DNA of 64,000 nucleotides from NCBI GenBank assembly GCA_018136815.1, contig CM030942.1, positions 1,945,171 to 2,009,170 on the forward strand. Direction: 5' to 3'. The position numbers and the translations under genes are program-made. Position 1 is the first letter of the stretch. Every line of letters begins with the position of its first letter. A model generated the notes under the pieces. The model was given only the letters and a program-made list of their open reading frames with translations, did no database searches and was not told the origin of the DNA. Below are positions 30,370-40,381 of the stretch, piece after piece. This stretch comes from Isochrysis galbana. Taxonomy: Eukaryota > Haptophyta > Isochrysidales > Isochrysidaceae.

Positions 30370-31445
30370 AACCTATTCCACTCCTTAATCCCGGCTGCAT
30401 GTTGTTCGATGGCCACTGCAAGTCCAATAACAAAGCCTTGGCTGTGGACAAAGACAGCTGCTTGATGCAAATAGTGTGCACCGTTCGTATTGTGCGGGCA
30501 TTGTCGCATTCGCGAATTGACGCTCGTTAGGCTTCTTTCTTCTCTTCGTTCGGTATTTATCGTTATAATTCTCTCGTTCTCGTTCTCGGTCAAAAACTTC
30601 GCGTGGGCGCCTAGGATCTAGGGTTGTGGAGCGCCCTCCCTCTTTCTCTCGAAGAGAAGGGAAGTTTCCCCACCTTTCTTCCTCCCAGGCGCCTCGCAAA
30701 AAGGTTTAATTCGCCATCTCCCCGCGTTTCTTTACCTGCCTTCTGGGGGCAATCAGGTTTGGTTTGCCATCTCCCCTTGGAGATCGATCTAGGTTCGTTG
30801 CTTGGGTGAAGGAATCTTTCTCCTTGGTCCTTGGTAGGTCGTTTGCCTTCATTTGGTACCTCTCGTTTCCAAATACGCGATGCGCCGGTGCCTCAGCCCG
30901 TCAGCGTCTCCGAACTCGTCTCCTCAGCCGCGCCTGCCGCCGGCATCCAGTAAGTATAAGTATAAGTATAATAATAGCGATACTAGAAGTTATAATAGGG
31001 GTGTGAGCTGATATTAGTACTGATGTAAGTACTGATGTAAGTGTAAGCTCAAAACCACCGTAAGCTTACGGACTGACAGCCCAACTAGGACATTTCTGGA
31101 CAGCCTTAAGTCTAGTATTACATAGTACATAGTGCATATTTCCTGTGGAACACCTACTTTGTGTGTGCAACACTTAGGTGTAGGTGTGGAACACCTACTT
31201 TGTGTGTGCAACACTTCGGTGTGGAACACTTGATTTTGATGTGGAACACTGCGCCTCCCCGGAGGGGGGGAGGGGGGCTAGGTGTGAAACGTTTCTACAC
31301 GAACCCTGGTAGGGGGTATTGGTATTGATCCCATTTCACTAGCGCTATGGATCGACACTGCTCACCTGCGCTACTAACTCGGGCCCTGGCAAATACTTCG
31401 CGGCACGTAAAACACGCTATGTGCTTTTTCAATCGCTAAATAGCG
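30370..31445. other. Repeat-derived intergenic DNA
   Basis: No supported gene. TTTGCCATCTCCCCTTGGAG (30761) is shared, inverted, with 55226-55260, and GTCGTTTGCCTTCATTTGGT (30839) is shared, inverted, with 39210 and 39695, so this is part of a dispersed repeat. A short (AGTATA)n run lies at 30952-30971. Confidence 0.55.
31144..31228 (+). repeat. Two tandem 42-bp units
   Basis: GTGGAACACCTACTTTGTGT followed by GTGCAACACTT occurs at 31145 and again 42 nt on at 31187, with partial units (GTGGAACACTT, GTGGAACACTG) after. Confidence 0.85.
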
Positions 31446-32219
31446 TTATATGGTTGGTGGTGGTGGTGCAACAGGGGAAGCAATGGTGGTTGTGTCCCAT
31501 CCCATGGATACCCACTCGCCATTCACCCATCTTCGACTTGAGGAGCAGTCGTACACGTCACAAAACGCATGCGCAGGCAGGAGGCCTTCCTCGCCGAGGC
31601 CAGGCGTGAGAATAACACCGTTGGCCGAACGGTAGAAGCGCAGGCCGGCGCGGGCAGCTGCCAGAAGGTCCACCCACACATGGATTTGGGCTGAGCGACG
31701 CATGCCAGAGATGACACCGCTCTCACCGGGTACGCCGGCAGCGAGGTGGATGTGAGAACGCGCCATTCGTAGCAATCCACCCGAGCCGACGATGCCCTTC
31801 CACGCCGCCAGGTAGGTCCCATGGACCGCACGGCCAATGGTAACCAGCGCCTCGTCATCGAGCGGCGTGAGAAGAGCCTCATCGTCGAGTCCCTGTCTGA
31901 TGGTGTGGCCTTGATTGGCGCGAATGTAGGCGACTCCTTCCTCGTCCAGGATAGCGAAACGCTGCTTGTCGTTCTCTCGCACCACTGCGCGTACTTGCTC
32001 CTCGCTCACGCCGCGGAAGCCAGGCGTCGCAAGCACACGCAACAGTGGCACATATCCATCTGGCCGGAGTACGTCGCCAAGCCCGTTCTCGTGGATGCGG
32101 TGGCGGAGCAAGGAGGAGAGCTTCTTGCTCAGTCGCACGCTCCCGTCGTCATCGCCCCCTCCCTTCCGCCTACTCTCGCCACGGCGCACGGCAGGCGCCA
32201 TGGTCGCGTCGAGGACCAC
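31446..32219 (-). CDS. tRNA 2'-phosphotransferase (Tpt1/KptA family)
   Basis: 257 codons (MAPAVRRGESRRKGGG at codon 7 is an alternative start). The enzyme removes the splice-junction 2'-phosphate from tRNA with NAD+, the last step of fungal/plant-type tRNA splicing. Visible family motifs: LSKKLSSLLRHRIHENGL with the catalytic Arg-His pair, DGYVPLLRVLATPGF, RFAILDEEGVAYIRANQGHT with the second Arg, AVHGTYLAAW, GMRRSAQIHVWVDL with the third Arg and Ser, and ANGVILTPG. All catalytic positions appear present and the length is normal. The C-terminal 30 residues are Gly/Pro/Trp-rich and variable. No intron seen. The stop lies beside repeat DNA and the gene starts about 300 nt from a SINE-like insertion. 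Confidence 0.92.
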   Translation of the reverse strand: MVLDATMAPAVRRGESRRKGGGDDDGSVRLSKKLSSLLRHRIHENGLGDVLRPDGYVPLLRVLATPGFRGVSEEQVRAVVRENDKQRFAILDEEGVAYIRANQGHTIRQGLDDEALLTPLDDEALVTIGRAVHGTYLAAWKGIVGSGGLLRMARSHIHLAAGVPGESGVISGMRRSAQIHVWVDLLAAARAGLRFYRSANGVILTPGLGEEGLLPAHAFCDVYDCSSSRRWVNGEWVSMGWDTTTIASPVAPPPPTI

Positions 32220-32372
32220 GTCCGTCGTCCGTCGAGCCCCAGTCGTCGCCAGCTGCCCTCTTATTCTAGACTGAGTGAGTACTTTATCCTAGACTGAGTA
32301 CTTTTCATAAGTAGTCCCAATATTGTGTTGGTTCCCCAGGTTTTTTTTCTGACCGTTAGAAATAGTAGTCTT

Positions 32373-32505
32373 GTAAGAGCATCTTGTTGGCTAGCATCCC
32401 TAGCCACATACACCGGACGAGCCATGCACCAACCGCACACACACCCCATCGCGGGGGAGGGGCTCCGTTGCCGATGAGGCACGGTCCCTCAGCTCTAGGA
32501 TTAAA
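32373..32505 (+). repeat. Dispersed repeat unit, copy 1
   Basis: ATCTTGTTGGCTAGCATCCC, TAGCCACATACACCGGACGA and CCCATCGCGGG with GGGGCTCCGTTGCCG. Matches 35174-35295 in the same orientation. Confidence 0.85.
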
Positions 32506-32518
32506 CTAGAAACTAGAG

Positions 32519-32536
32519 GTAGGACTAGGACAACAA
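32519..32536 (+). repeat. SINE-like target duplication, left (18 bp)
   Basis: GTAGGACTAGGACAACAA, identical to 33077-33094. Confidence 0.92.
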
Positions 32537-33076
32537 AAACCTTTTAATATTCTTACCGCACTCGCGGCGAATGGAACCACTACCCACTACAAGTAGCACG
32601 TAGCATACTCTCTACACCCCCATTCCCCCGGCCCTTCTCCCCCCGCCATCAGGCGGCTCCCCCCGTACACTACTAGGGGGATTGGGGTGAAGGGCTTAGA
32701 AATGGTCCGGTGGCCCGCGCCCCCCCCCGGTGATCTTTCCCCCCCTTCCTCCTGTGTCTCCGAGTGGGCGGCCGACTCTGTCTCGTCTTACCCTGTAAAC
32801 AGGCGCGAGACTTACCGATTTTCCGGTGGGCGGAGCTCTCGCTCGCGCCCACCCCCTTCTCCGCGCTCTCTCTCCCCTCTCCTGCGGCACGCGCGATGGC
32901 GCGCCTGCGGCAGGCCTCCAGCTGCCCTCTGGCGGCCCCTGGAGGCTCCTGGAGGCCAGCTCAGGGGGCAGAGGAGGCTGGGGCTGGGCCCTGGCCTCCC
33001 CTGCCTCTCCCTCGCTGGCGCTCCCGAGCCTCTGGGGCCCCCACGCTGCACCTGTCTGCCAAGTATAAACTTAGTT
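32537..33076 (+). mobile_element. SINE-like element, internally deleted, 540 bp
   Basis: Begins AAACCTTTTAATATTCTTAC, continues CGCCATCAGGCGGCTCCCCC, CTACTAGGGGGAT, ACCCTGTAAACAGGCGCGAG and GGAGGCTCCTGGAGGCCAGC, and ends GCCAAGTATAAACTTAGTT. It lacks about 200 nt present near the end of the 47370 copy (the GTCGA...GGGCGAA part). Perfect 18-bp flanking duplications show it is a complete insertion of a deleted form. Confidence 0.9.
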
Positions 33077-33094
33077 GTAGGACTAGGACAACAA
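33077..33094 (+). repeat. SINE-like target duplication, right (18 bp)
   Basis: GTAGGACTAGGACAACAA, identical to 32519-32536. Confidence 0.92.
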
Positions 33095-33699
33095 GAAAAC
33101 TCTGACACTCCCCCATCGCCGAAGGCGAATCCCTCTTTCCCATCCGACGTCATTCCCAAGTGGGGTACAAGCATACGCCAAGGCTGGATCGAGCTCAAGC
33201 GAGATGACGCATAGGCCGACGAAGGATTCTCATTCTCATTCATTAGGCCGATGATGATGGATGATGGCGTAATTAATGGCTCCACTGCGGCAAGGACCTG
33301 CAAACCTTAAGAATGTTTGGAGGTTGACCGGTGGGACATGCAGAGGCGCGACAAGTCGGGCTAGGAGATTCAATCAGCAACCATAGGAAGAGATTGAAAC
33401 AAACGACCGTAGAGCTTGAACGCTAGAATGAGAATGATCCGACGAGTGTGACTTGTTGCGGAACGAAATGAACTTCCCTTTCTCTAGAGCCTTAGTTATC
33501 ATGTCGGCAATTTGATTGTTGGTCGACAGCCACGAAGGTGTAGAGATGAGATCAAGAAATTGCGAAATTGCTTGCGGCCAAACCGAAGCCAATTTTCGTA
33601 ATGACGGCACCGGGAAAGTAGCAAGTAGCGGAAGTCGAGGAAACCCAGTACTACCCCCCACCAGCGAAATGGGAGGGCGGGTACAAAGGCCCGAGATTC

Positions 33700-34506
33700 A
33701 TGGAATACCCGCTAGCGGATGAATATGCCATACGCAAAGGAAGGGTCGCTCTTGACGCGATCACCGTCTCCGACATCGCCAAAGAAGTGATTAAAACGAA
33801 CCGAAAAAACGCCCCGCAAGCGGCGAGGTCCGCATGGGAGAATAGACTGAACATCACGAAAGACGAATGGAAGCATATAGCTCGACTATACACAATGCCG
33901 CTGCTAAAACACACGGATAAGCACCTACACTTCAAGCATATTACTCACCGAAGGATCGGCACTAGAAACAGATTCCCAGATAGCCTGACAAATAAATGCA
34001 GATGCAGGCTATGCCACGACCACCAAGAAAGATCGTGTCATCTAGCATGGTGCCCCGCGACGAAAACGATATTCGAAACCATAGACGCCCTTGCAAAGCG
34101 AACGCCTCCTCCTAAGAGATCGCGTGCACAGATAGCGAAAGACAGACTCTTCGCATACCCCGGTACGACCACCCCCGACAGCCTAAAAGCGCTCCATATA
34201 ATTGCATGGAAATACATTATAAAAGACTTCTATAGAGTAGACTACGAGGCGTACAATTTCCACTACATACCAGTCCTTGAATCCACGCTAACGAGGTTTG
34301 CCACCCTAGTTCGAGGCAGTACCTTGCCGGATCCCCACAACTCCATGCGAACATATAAGGCCGCTCAGGGAAGAAAACCAAAGATCAAAAAAACGACGGA
34401 ACTCAGCACCCCCATATTTATCGAAGACAAGAAAGGCAGGCTACAACTCAGCAAGGAATTCGGCCTCGTAGCGAAAGCTTTCGGTTTAGCCGAGAGACTC
34501 GCATGA
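33700..34506 (+). pseudogene. Non-LTR retrotransposon-like C-terminal fragment
   Basis: 268 codons, AT-richer than its neighbours. A Cys/His cluster, CRCRLCHDHQERSCHLAWCP, fits the zinc-binding segment found after the reverse transcriptase in many LINE proteins, and helical segments follow (IIAWKYIIKDFYRVDYEAYN). It has no RT or endonuclease motifs. The frame opens upstream without a good start. The different base composition suggests foreign origin. The family call is tentative; an unrelated zinc protein is possible. Confidence 0.45.
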
Positions 34507-34639
34507 TGCGACGCGTCACCCCGCTCTGACCGATATTTCGGATGGGCGGCCGATCATAACTATGAATGAACACACTTACTTAGTGAACGCCCGTGCGCAT
34601 TAGTACGACGACGCCCTGCAACACCTTCTTTATAGACAG

Positions 34640-34850
34640 GTCACTCAACAGAACAGGAGGTAGGAGGGAACTTACTGTTGGGGACAGGTGCACCCCGCTT
34701 AGCTCGAACCCCCCGCACGACCCGGGCCCCTAAGTAGAGCACGAGGGGAGTTGCCGCAAGGCAGGGAGTGGGGGAGTGGGAAGAGAAAGGGCGTGGCTTC
34801 GTGAGCGTCTTCCAGTGCCACGAGTGAGGCGAGAATATTAAAAGTTTTTT
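34640..34850 (-). mobile_element. SINE-like element, second subfamily
   Basis: On the minus strand: AATATTCTCGCCTCACTCGT, CTTGCGGCAACTCCCCTCGT, GCTCTACTTAGGGGC, CGGGTCGTGCGGGGGGTTCG, GGTGCACCTGTCC. It matches 37946-38120 closely. Ends not defined. Confidence 0.6.
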
Positions 34851-34999
34851 ATTTAGTTCTACTTTAGTTGCAGGCAAACGCGCCAACGCCCCTCCGGTCG
34901 AATGTGCGTAGCACCCAATCCGGGAGATAGTACGTAGTACTACATTATTCTTGAAAGGTGTCCGCTAAGAACGCTGCCGCAAGTCAAAAAAAATAGTAC

Positions 35000-35310
35000 T
35001 ACTAGTATAATATTCTTACCGTACACGCGGCTCTAGACCCACTACTTTGAGCCAAGCGTTCTACACCGCCACTCCGCCACTCCCCCCCCCCCCCGCGCCA
35101 TCAGGCGATTGCCGCATACACGTGTGAATGTGAAGCAAGGGCATCGGCGTTAGAACTTATAGCGTCGTATGACATCTTGTTAGCTAGCATTCCTAGCCAC
35201 ATACACCGGACGAGCCATGCGCCAACCGCGCACACCCCATCGCGGGGTAGGGGCTCCGTTGCCGTCGAAGGGCTTCGGTCCCGCAGCACTAAGGTTATAC
35301 TAACACAACA
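35000..35310 (+). mobile_element. SINE-like element, third variant
   Basis: TATAATATTCTTACCGTACA, GCCATCAGGCGATTGCCGCA, then the CTAGCATTCCTAGCCACATA block shared with 32373-32505. The AATATTCTTACC end is common to the other subfamilies. Lies about 75 nt upstream of the WD40 gene. Confidence 0.5.
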
Positions 35311-35381
35311 ATAAAACTCTGACGATCGGGAAGAAGGACCGCTCCGTCAACTTTTGTCGCTTGGGACCCTCGGCGTCGGCG

Positions 35382-36901
35382 ATGGCGACGGCGGGGGCCT
35401 CTGAGATGCTCCAGCTGGTGATGGCGCACCTGGAAGGGGCCGGGCTGGTGGAATCGTTGGCGTGCATTGAGCGTGAGTCGGGTGTCCCCTATCTGCGCGG
35501 CCGCTACACGCCTCAGGAGCTCTTTCGCCGGCTGCAGCCGGTGCCAGCCGTGATTGGTGAACGCGCGACCGATGTCACGCCTGAGCTAGACCTGCTCACG
35601 GCAGGAAAGGGCGACTTCTGCTCGGTTGAAGTGCGGCAGCTCGGCGGACTCCACTCGGCCAACATCACCTCCACTCGCTGGGTCGACGGAGGGCTCGTCA
35701 TCAGCGGCGGTGCCGATCGGCAGGTTCGGGTGAGCCGTGTGGATGGCACGTCGCTCAGCTCATCCATCCTCGAGGCGGCAGTGCTCAGCCTCGATGTGGT
35801 GGAGTACGGGACGGGACAGCACATAATTGCGGCTGGTTGCATGGATGGGAGCACATCGTTGTTTCGCCTGGGCGCCGATGGCAAGGCCGAGCTTCTCCGC
35901 CGAGCAAAGCACCACATCAAGTATAACCATGCTGTGCGTTGGAACTCAGCTGGTGACAAACAGCTGGCCACGGCCTCCTTCGATCAGCAGGTGCACGTCT
36001 ACTCGAACTTAGCTAGCGAATCGACAGAGCTCTACTCACCGTCCGCCGCTTTCGATCCAGTAGAGCGGCTCTACTTTCAGGGAGTCGTCGAGGCTATCGA
36101 GTGGACGGCCGGCGGAACTATCTTGGCGGCGGCAATGCGCAACGATTACAGCTTGCACCTCTTCTCTGCGACTGGGAGTGAAGCCACCATGGAGCGCAGG
36201 TGCGAAGTGTACGGGCCTGCACACAGCTGGCATAGCGATGTTAATTCAGGCGCCTAGCGGAGGGACAGCACTTACCCACAAGCGTATCGGTATCGAATAG
36301 GCTATTGCACTTGAACGAGAACCCCCTCGATAACTTCTGCTCGTTCACCGTGCTTGGCCTTGCTTCCTCTCCCGATGGCCGCTGGCTGGCTGCGCATACC
36401 GATAAAGGACATGTCATCATCTTCTGCCTCCATAGCGGGAAACGTGTCCGCACTCTTCACGGTGGGGCTGGAGATGACTTCAGTCGGCCAATACAAGCGT
36501 GGCACCCGAGTGGCCGATACATCTACGCAAGCGCGAATGATACACCCGGCCTTATTGTCGTTTGGGAACTAGCTTCGGAACGGCAGGTGAGTTTCAGCTG
36601 TCGCGTCAGGTGGCTGCGCTATGAGCGGCGGTCACATCACCACTGCGACGCACCTCACCTTGTATCACCAATCATCTCGCCCCGAATCCCAACCTCGGAC
36701 TCGTTTGCATCTGTGATCCAGGTGGCCACTCTGCGCGGCCACACTGGCCTCGTACGCGACCTCCACTCTGTAGTGGATGGAGGCCGCCACCTACTCATCT
36801 CTTGTGGATACGATAAGACTCTCCGTATCTGGGCAGCTGGTGTCGACGCGGCAGTTGAAGTGGATGCTGCAGAGGCTATGGAAGGAATGCGTCTTGCATG
36901 A
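35382..36901 (+). CDS. LisH/WD40-repeat protein, 3 exons: 35382-36199, 36301-36586, 36722-36901
   Basis: 427 residues. The N-terminus (QLVMAHLEGAGLVESLACIE) looks like a LisH dimerisation motif. WD40 blades follow, e.g. SANITSTRWVDGGLVISGGA, NHAVRWNSAGDKQLATASFD, ASSPDGRWLAAHTDKGHVI and RDLHSVVDGGRHLLISCGYD-KTLRIW. WD40 propellers act as scaffolds; no partner can be inferred. The intron 36200-36300 (GTGCGA...ATAG, phase 2) joins MERR to LLHLNENPLDN, a block I recall from fungal WD40 relatives. The intron 36587-36721 (GTGAGT...CCAG, phase 0) is 135 nt with no stop, so it reads through in frame and could be mistaken for coding. An upstream TTG at 35361 is less likely. Confidence 0.8.
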
Positions 36902-37326
36902 TTGGAGGAGAGTTCGATTGATGATGAATGCTATGTTCCGTGCTCCGTTTGCAGAGGCGACGGGCAACATGAATGACTTGGCATGTGGGAAGCGTACCGT
37001 GACACCCAGGTATCAACACCATGAATTGTCTACTGGGTGGCGCTCATCAAACTGGCCCGGTTCCATCTCATTTAGTTACGCAAACAAATAATCACAATCT
37101 ATACGCCACGGCTCAATTCTCATGAAGCTGGTCGCAATTCCCTTCCCATCGCAATTTGAGCTAGTGTCGGGGGCATCAGTGAGCTTATCAGTGGAAGCAC
37201 TGCAGAACGACAATGTTGGAACCGGAACGGGTGCAGAAAATCGCGTACTTTAGCCTTCACCTTCACCTCTCATGCTTATGCCTCTGCTATATACACAACA
37301 TACTACTGCTACATCTATCCATCAAT
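36902..37326. other. WD40 gene 3' flank
   Basis: No gene seen. AT-richer text ending at the SINE-like copy. Confidence 0.4.
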
Positions 37327-37560
37327 AACTAAGTTTATACTTGGTCGCCATGGAGCGCGCCGGCGTCCCCTCCTCTCATTCGCCCCCCCCGCCGCGGGCG
37401 CCCAAGTAGTGCCCATGGAGCAGTCGCTGTCAAAGCGGCCGCGTCCGCCCATCCAGGCCGAGCAGATGTGCGCGACTCCCATCGCGCCAGCCACGGCCCA
37501 TGGCCCCGGCCACACCATCCTCAGCAGCCATGCTGCCCCCCCCCCATGGAGGGCGGCGAG
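37327..37560 (-). mobile_element. SINE-like element, truncated copy
   Basis: AACTAAGTTTATACTTGGTC, CCATGGAGCGCGCCG, GCAGTCGCTGTCAAAGCGGC, GTCCGCCCATCCAGGCCGAG, as in the copy at 8960. It abuts the Gypsy relic. Confidence 0.6.
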
Positions 37561-37942
37561 CGGTGAGGGTGGATGAAGTAACCGCGGCGGCGACTATGTC
37601 GTAAATTTCAGAAGAATCGAAAGAATGGGCGTCACTCTCCTCGAGATGGAAAGGATCGTGATCGGGCTCGAGAGCAACTAAGCGGGATAAGCCGTCGGCG
37701 TCCCAGTGAGTAACTCCAGGTTTGTGCACGACGTCGAATCGATATTCGGCTAGCTTTAGGACCCATCGCATGAGGCGCGAGGCTGGACCACCGGTGACTT
37801 GATCTTTCATCGTGTGAAGCCAGCGCAAAGCTGAATGGTCTACGACGAGGGTGAAGTGGCGACACCGATTTTTTGCTCTGGCGGCAAAATGGCGACCGGC
37901 GTCTCGTGCGATTTTATACACGACACGCGACCACACGCACAA
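37561..37942 (-). pseudogene. Gypsy (Ty3) retrotransposon RNase H fragment
   Basis: Minus-strand frame with HFTLVVDHSALRWLHTMKD, ASRLMRWVLKLAEYRFDVVH and KPGVTHWDADGLSRLVA. This is the D-H-x-A-L plus LSR end of Gypsy RNase H. Only this part remains, between two SINE-like sequences. Confidence 0.85.
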
Positions 37943-38160
37943 AAAAAACCGTTTAACATTCTCGCCTCACCCGTGGCACTGAATCACTTACTCGTAGCCA
38001 CGCCCCCTTCCCTTCCTCACCCTCATTCCCCGCCTTGCGGCAACTCCCCTCGTGCTCTACTTAGGGGCTCAGGTCATGTGGGGGGTCCGAGCGGAGCGGG
38101 GTGCACCTGTCCTCAGCGGCGTGTTCTCAGCTCCCTCCTGTGCCACTAGGTGACCTGTTT
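37943..38160 (+). mobile_element. SINE-like element, second subfamily
   Basis: A-run, CCGTTTAACATTCTCGCCTC, CCCGTGGCACTGAATCACTT, CTTGCGGCAACTCCCCTCGT, GCTCTACTTAGGGGCTCAGG. Reverse-complement match to 34640-34850. Confidence 0.6.
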
Positions 38161-38269
38161 ATCTTAAAATTGTTCCAGGGTTTCGTTGTTTCTGCGTGCT
38201 GCGATGTTTGTCGTGGGTGACCTATAATGTACGATAATCCGGGGAAAGCAATCGGACACGCGCCTTCCT

Positions 38270-38362
38270 CCGTACAAGGCTGCCCAGGCGCTCCCCAGGC
38301 GCTCCCAAGGCGCTGCCCAGGCGCTCCCAAGGCGCTGCCCAGGCGCTGCCCAGACGGCCCAG
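38270..38362 (+). repeat. Tandem CCAGGCGCT / CAAGGCGCT units
   Basis: About nine 9-13-nt units, GCCCAGGCGCTCCCAAGGCG and variants. Confidence 0.75.
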
Positions 38363-38477
38363 ACGCTGTGCGAAAGGCACGGACGGAGGGGAGGCCGGAG
38401 CGGTCTGGGGGGCCGGTGGCGGTGGGCGGGTAGGTCGAGGGAGTGAGGCGAGAGAAGAAGAGCGAGAGGGCGCGGAG

Positions 38478-38630
38478 CGGAGGGGGGCGGAGGGGGGCGG
38501 AGGGGGGCGGAGCGAGCAAGACGGAGCAGACGGAGCAGACGGAGCAGACGGAGCAGACGGAGCAGACGGAGCAGACGGAGCAGACGGAGCAGACAGAGCA
38601 GACGGAGCAGACGGAGCAGACGGAGAAGAC
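38478..38630 (+). repeat. Minisatellites (GGAGGGGGC)n then (GACGGAGCA)n
   Basis: Three units of CGGAGGGGGG followed by about twelve 9-bp units GACGGAGCA with rare AGACAGAGCA variants. Read in frames it gives TEQ/CSVCSV repeats, which I regard as compositional. Confidence 0.9.
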
Positions 38631-38751
38631 AGGCGCTCGGTGGGTCGGTCGGGAGTCGGAGCGGTCGGGGTCGGCGGCGCTGGGGTCGGCGGCGCTGAGG
38701 TCGGCGGTGCTGAGGTCGGGGTCGGCGGTGCTGAGGTTGGGCCGCGTCAAA

Positions 38752-39240
38752 AAACAAGCGACCCCCACCCAAAAAAAAAATGAAGCACCCTCAGAACAGT
38801 TCCCGTGTCCCGCGGGTTATCTCTTCGAACAGTCAAGTCAAACGACCTCTTTACCGAGTCCTTGTGGTGGTATCGGGGGTCATCGCCCAATATTGTATTT
38901 CTTGTCTGAGTTGTTTGATTTCCTCGTTCGCTAAACGGATTTGTTCTCTATACAGCATTTTTTTGTGTTCTAATTTACCAACTTCCGTATTGGTTTCAAT
39001 ACTATTTTGAAATATATTAGAAGTCAATCTCACATTCTGTAATAGATTAATCGCGCGATCGCATGACTTTATACCCTCTTCGCTAGCTTTTATAACCACC
39101 TTATGATTCTCGATTTGTATCGAGAGATGTGCCACCAAGCCCGCCGCCATTTGTTTGTTGTATTCACGGCCACATTTTTTTTTTGTACCGACGCATTGCG
39201 TATTGGGAAACGAGGGGTACCAAATGAAGGCAAACGACCT
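38752..39240 (+). repeat. Long repeat copy A
   Basis: Begins AAAACAAGCGACCCCCACCC, ends ATGAAGGCAAACGACCT. Both ends match 39536-39715; the inside 38858-39168 is missing there. Confidence 0.88.
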
Positions 39241-39249
39241 AGGTATCAA
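38851..39249 (-). CDS. Coiled-coil ORF within repeat copy A
   Basis: 132 codons: RSFAFIWYPSFPNTQCVGTK, MAAGLVAHLSIQIENHKVVI, KASEEGIKSCDRAINLLQNV, LEHKKMLYREQIRLANEEIK. The last 90 residues form a good coiled coil. The start RSFAFIWYxSFPNTxC recurs at 30836-30885. A retroelement ORF1/gag-like protein is plausible. No family named. Confidence 0.35.
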   Translation of the reverse strand: MIPRSFAFIWYPSFPNTQCVGTKKKCGREYNKQMAAGLVAHLSIQIENHKVVIKASEEGIKSCDRAINLLQNVRLTSNIFQNSIETNTEVGKLEHKKMLYREQIRLANEEIKQLRQEIQYWAMTPDTTTRTR

Positions 39250-39269
39250 GGCTAGGGCTGACCATTAAC

Positions 39270-39415
39270 AGGCAAGTTTTTTGGAAACCCATTAGTAGTT
39301 TTTCAAGGTCAGCACATTAACGGGTTGAGTTTTTTTCTGGGTGTTAACAGGTTGTTTTAGGGGTGTTAATACCCTGTTAGTGGCCATTAACAGGTTAAAC
39401 CCATTACAAGCTGTT
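39270..39415 (+). repeat. GTTAACAGG-type short repeats
   Basis: CATTAACAGG, GTGTTAACAGGTTG, GGTGTTAATACC and CCATTAACAGGTTAA in 140 nt. A similar motif cluster (GGTTAACACC) occurs at 52580-52680 and 53290-53375. Confidence 0.6.
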
Positions 39416-39535
39416 ACCCCAACGTTGGAATACATGTTCGGGGGGGATTCCCTTCCCCCTCCCCTCCCACCCCCCCCGACGCCGGGAGCTGTCCCCCCCC
39501 CCCTCCCCTGCGGGACAGCTCCCACCCAAAAAAAA

Positions 39536-39715
39536 CAAGCGACCCCCACCCAAAAAAAAAATGAAGCACCCTCAGAACAGTTCCCGTGTCCCGCGGGTTA
39601 TCTCTTCGAACAGTCAAGTCAAACGACCTCTTTACCGACCACATTTTTTTTTGTACCGACGCATTGCGTATTGGGAAACGAGGGGTACCAAATGAAGGCA
39701 AACGACCTGTCTCGC
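39536..39715 (+). repeat. Long repeat copy B (internally deleted)
   Basis: Matches both ends of copy A with the middle about 310 nt absent; the junction is CTTTACCGA|CCACATTTTTTTTT. Confidence 0.88.
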
Positions 39716-39719
39716 CTGC

Positions 39720-40204
39720 TTCATCAGGAGGGCTCGGAAACAAACGTATCGCAAGACGGGACCGAGGCGGAAGGAGACCGCTTCACGCCGTGGGAGTGGC
39801 CCATGAAGGACCGCTCTACAACGCCAGGCCCTCCAAACACGGTGAAGAAGCGCCGCAGCAAGTGGCAGGTCGTCGACCGTGATGTAATTTCGGGGGTCCA
39901 TCGGTGGCAGGATGTCACATGTCACGCCTTCCATCGCCCAAGAAATCGCTGAGCAAGCGGCTCCGGCAACGCTCGACTCGACATGCTCCTAGTAACACGG
40001 GCAAGCCACCAGACATGCCAGAGAGTGGGGTATTTATTATCTTGAGAGTGTCGACGAAGAAGAGTTCGATGGCTCTCGTACTGGGCTCGTCGTCGTCATC
40101 CTGGACCAGATCTGTGTACTTGCCCTTCGCGGCGTAGATGTCCGTCCCTCGTTCGATCGATCGTGTCGAATCGTGTCAAATACGGAATCAGTTGAGGAGC
40201 GCAT
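39720..40204. other. Intergenic, no gene seen
   Basis: Open frames overlap on both strands without recognisable protein. Confidence 0.35.
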
Positions 40205-40381
40205 GGGTTGGTTCCTCCCCCATGGCAGGGGAAATAAAATAATTAATGTTATATCCTAGCCAACCCCACTAGCTAATTGGACACAACTTTTCCGTCCCGG
40301 AATCCCGCCACGCCTGACGAGCCAGGTGTCCGAGGGGGGGCTCATGCCCCCCGATGGGCGAACTAAGTATTAACTTAGTTG
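40205..40381 (+). mobile_element. SINE-like element, short copy with an inserted block
   Basis: GGTTCCTCCCCCATGGCAGG at the start and GGGGGGCTCATGCCCCCCGA, GGGCGAACTAAGTATTAACT, TAGTTG at the end match 48024-48119. About 100 nt (40231-40332) of unrelated sequence sits between. Confidence 0.6.

Noticed and set aside
38127-38772. Long Cys/Ser-Val (CSVCSV) or TEQTEQ repeat proteins
   Set aside because: They are translations of the 9-bp minisatellite GACGGAGCA on either strand, with no flanking domain.
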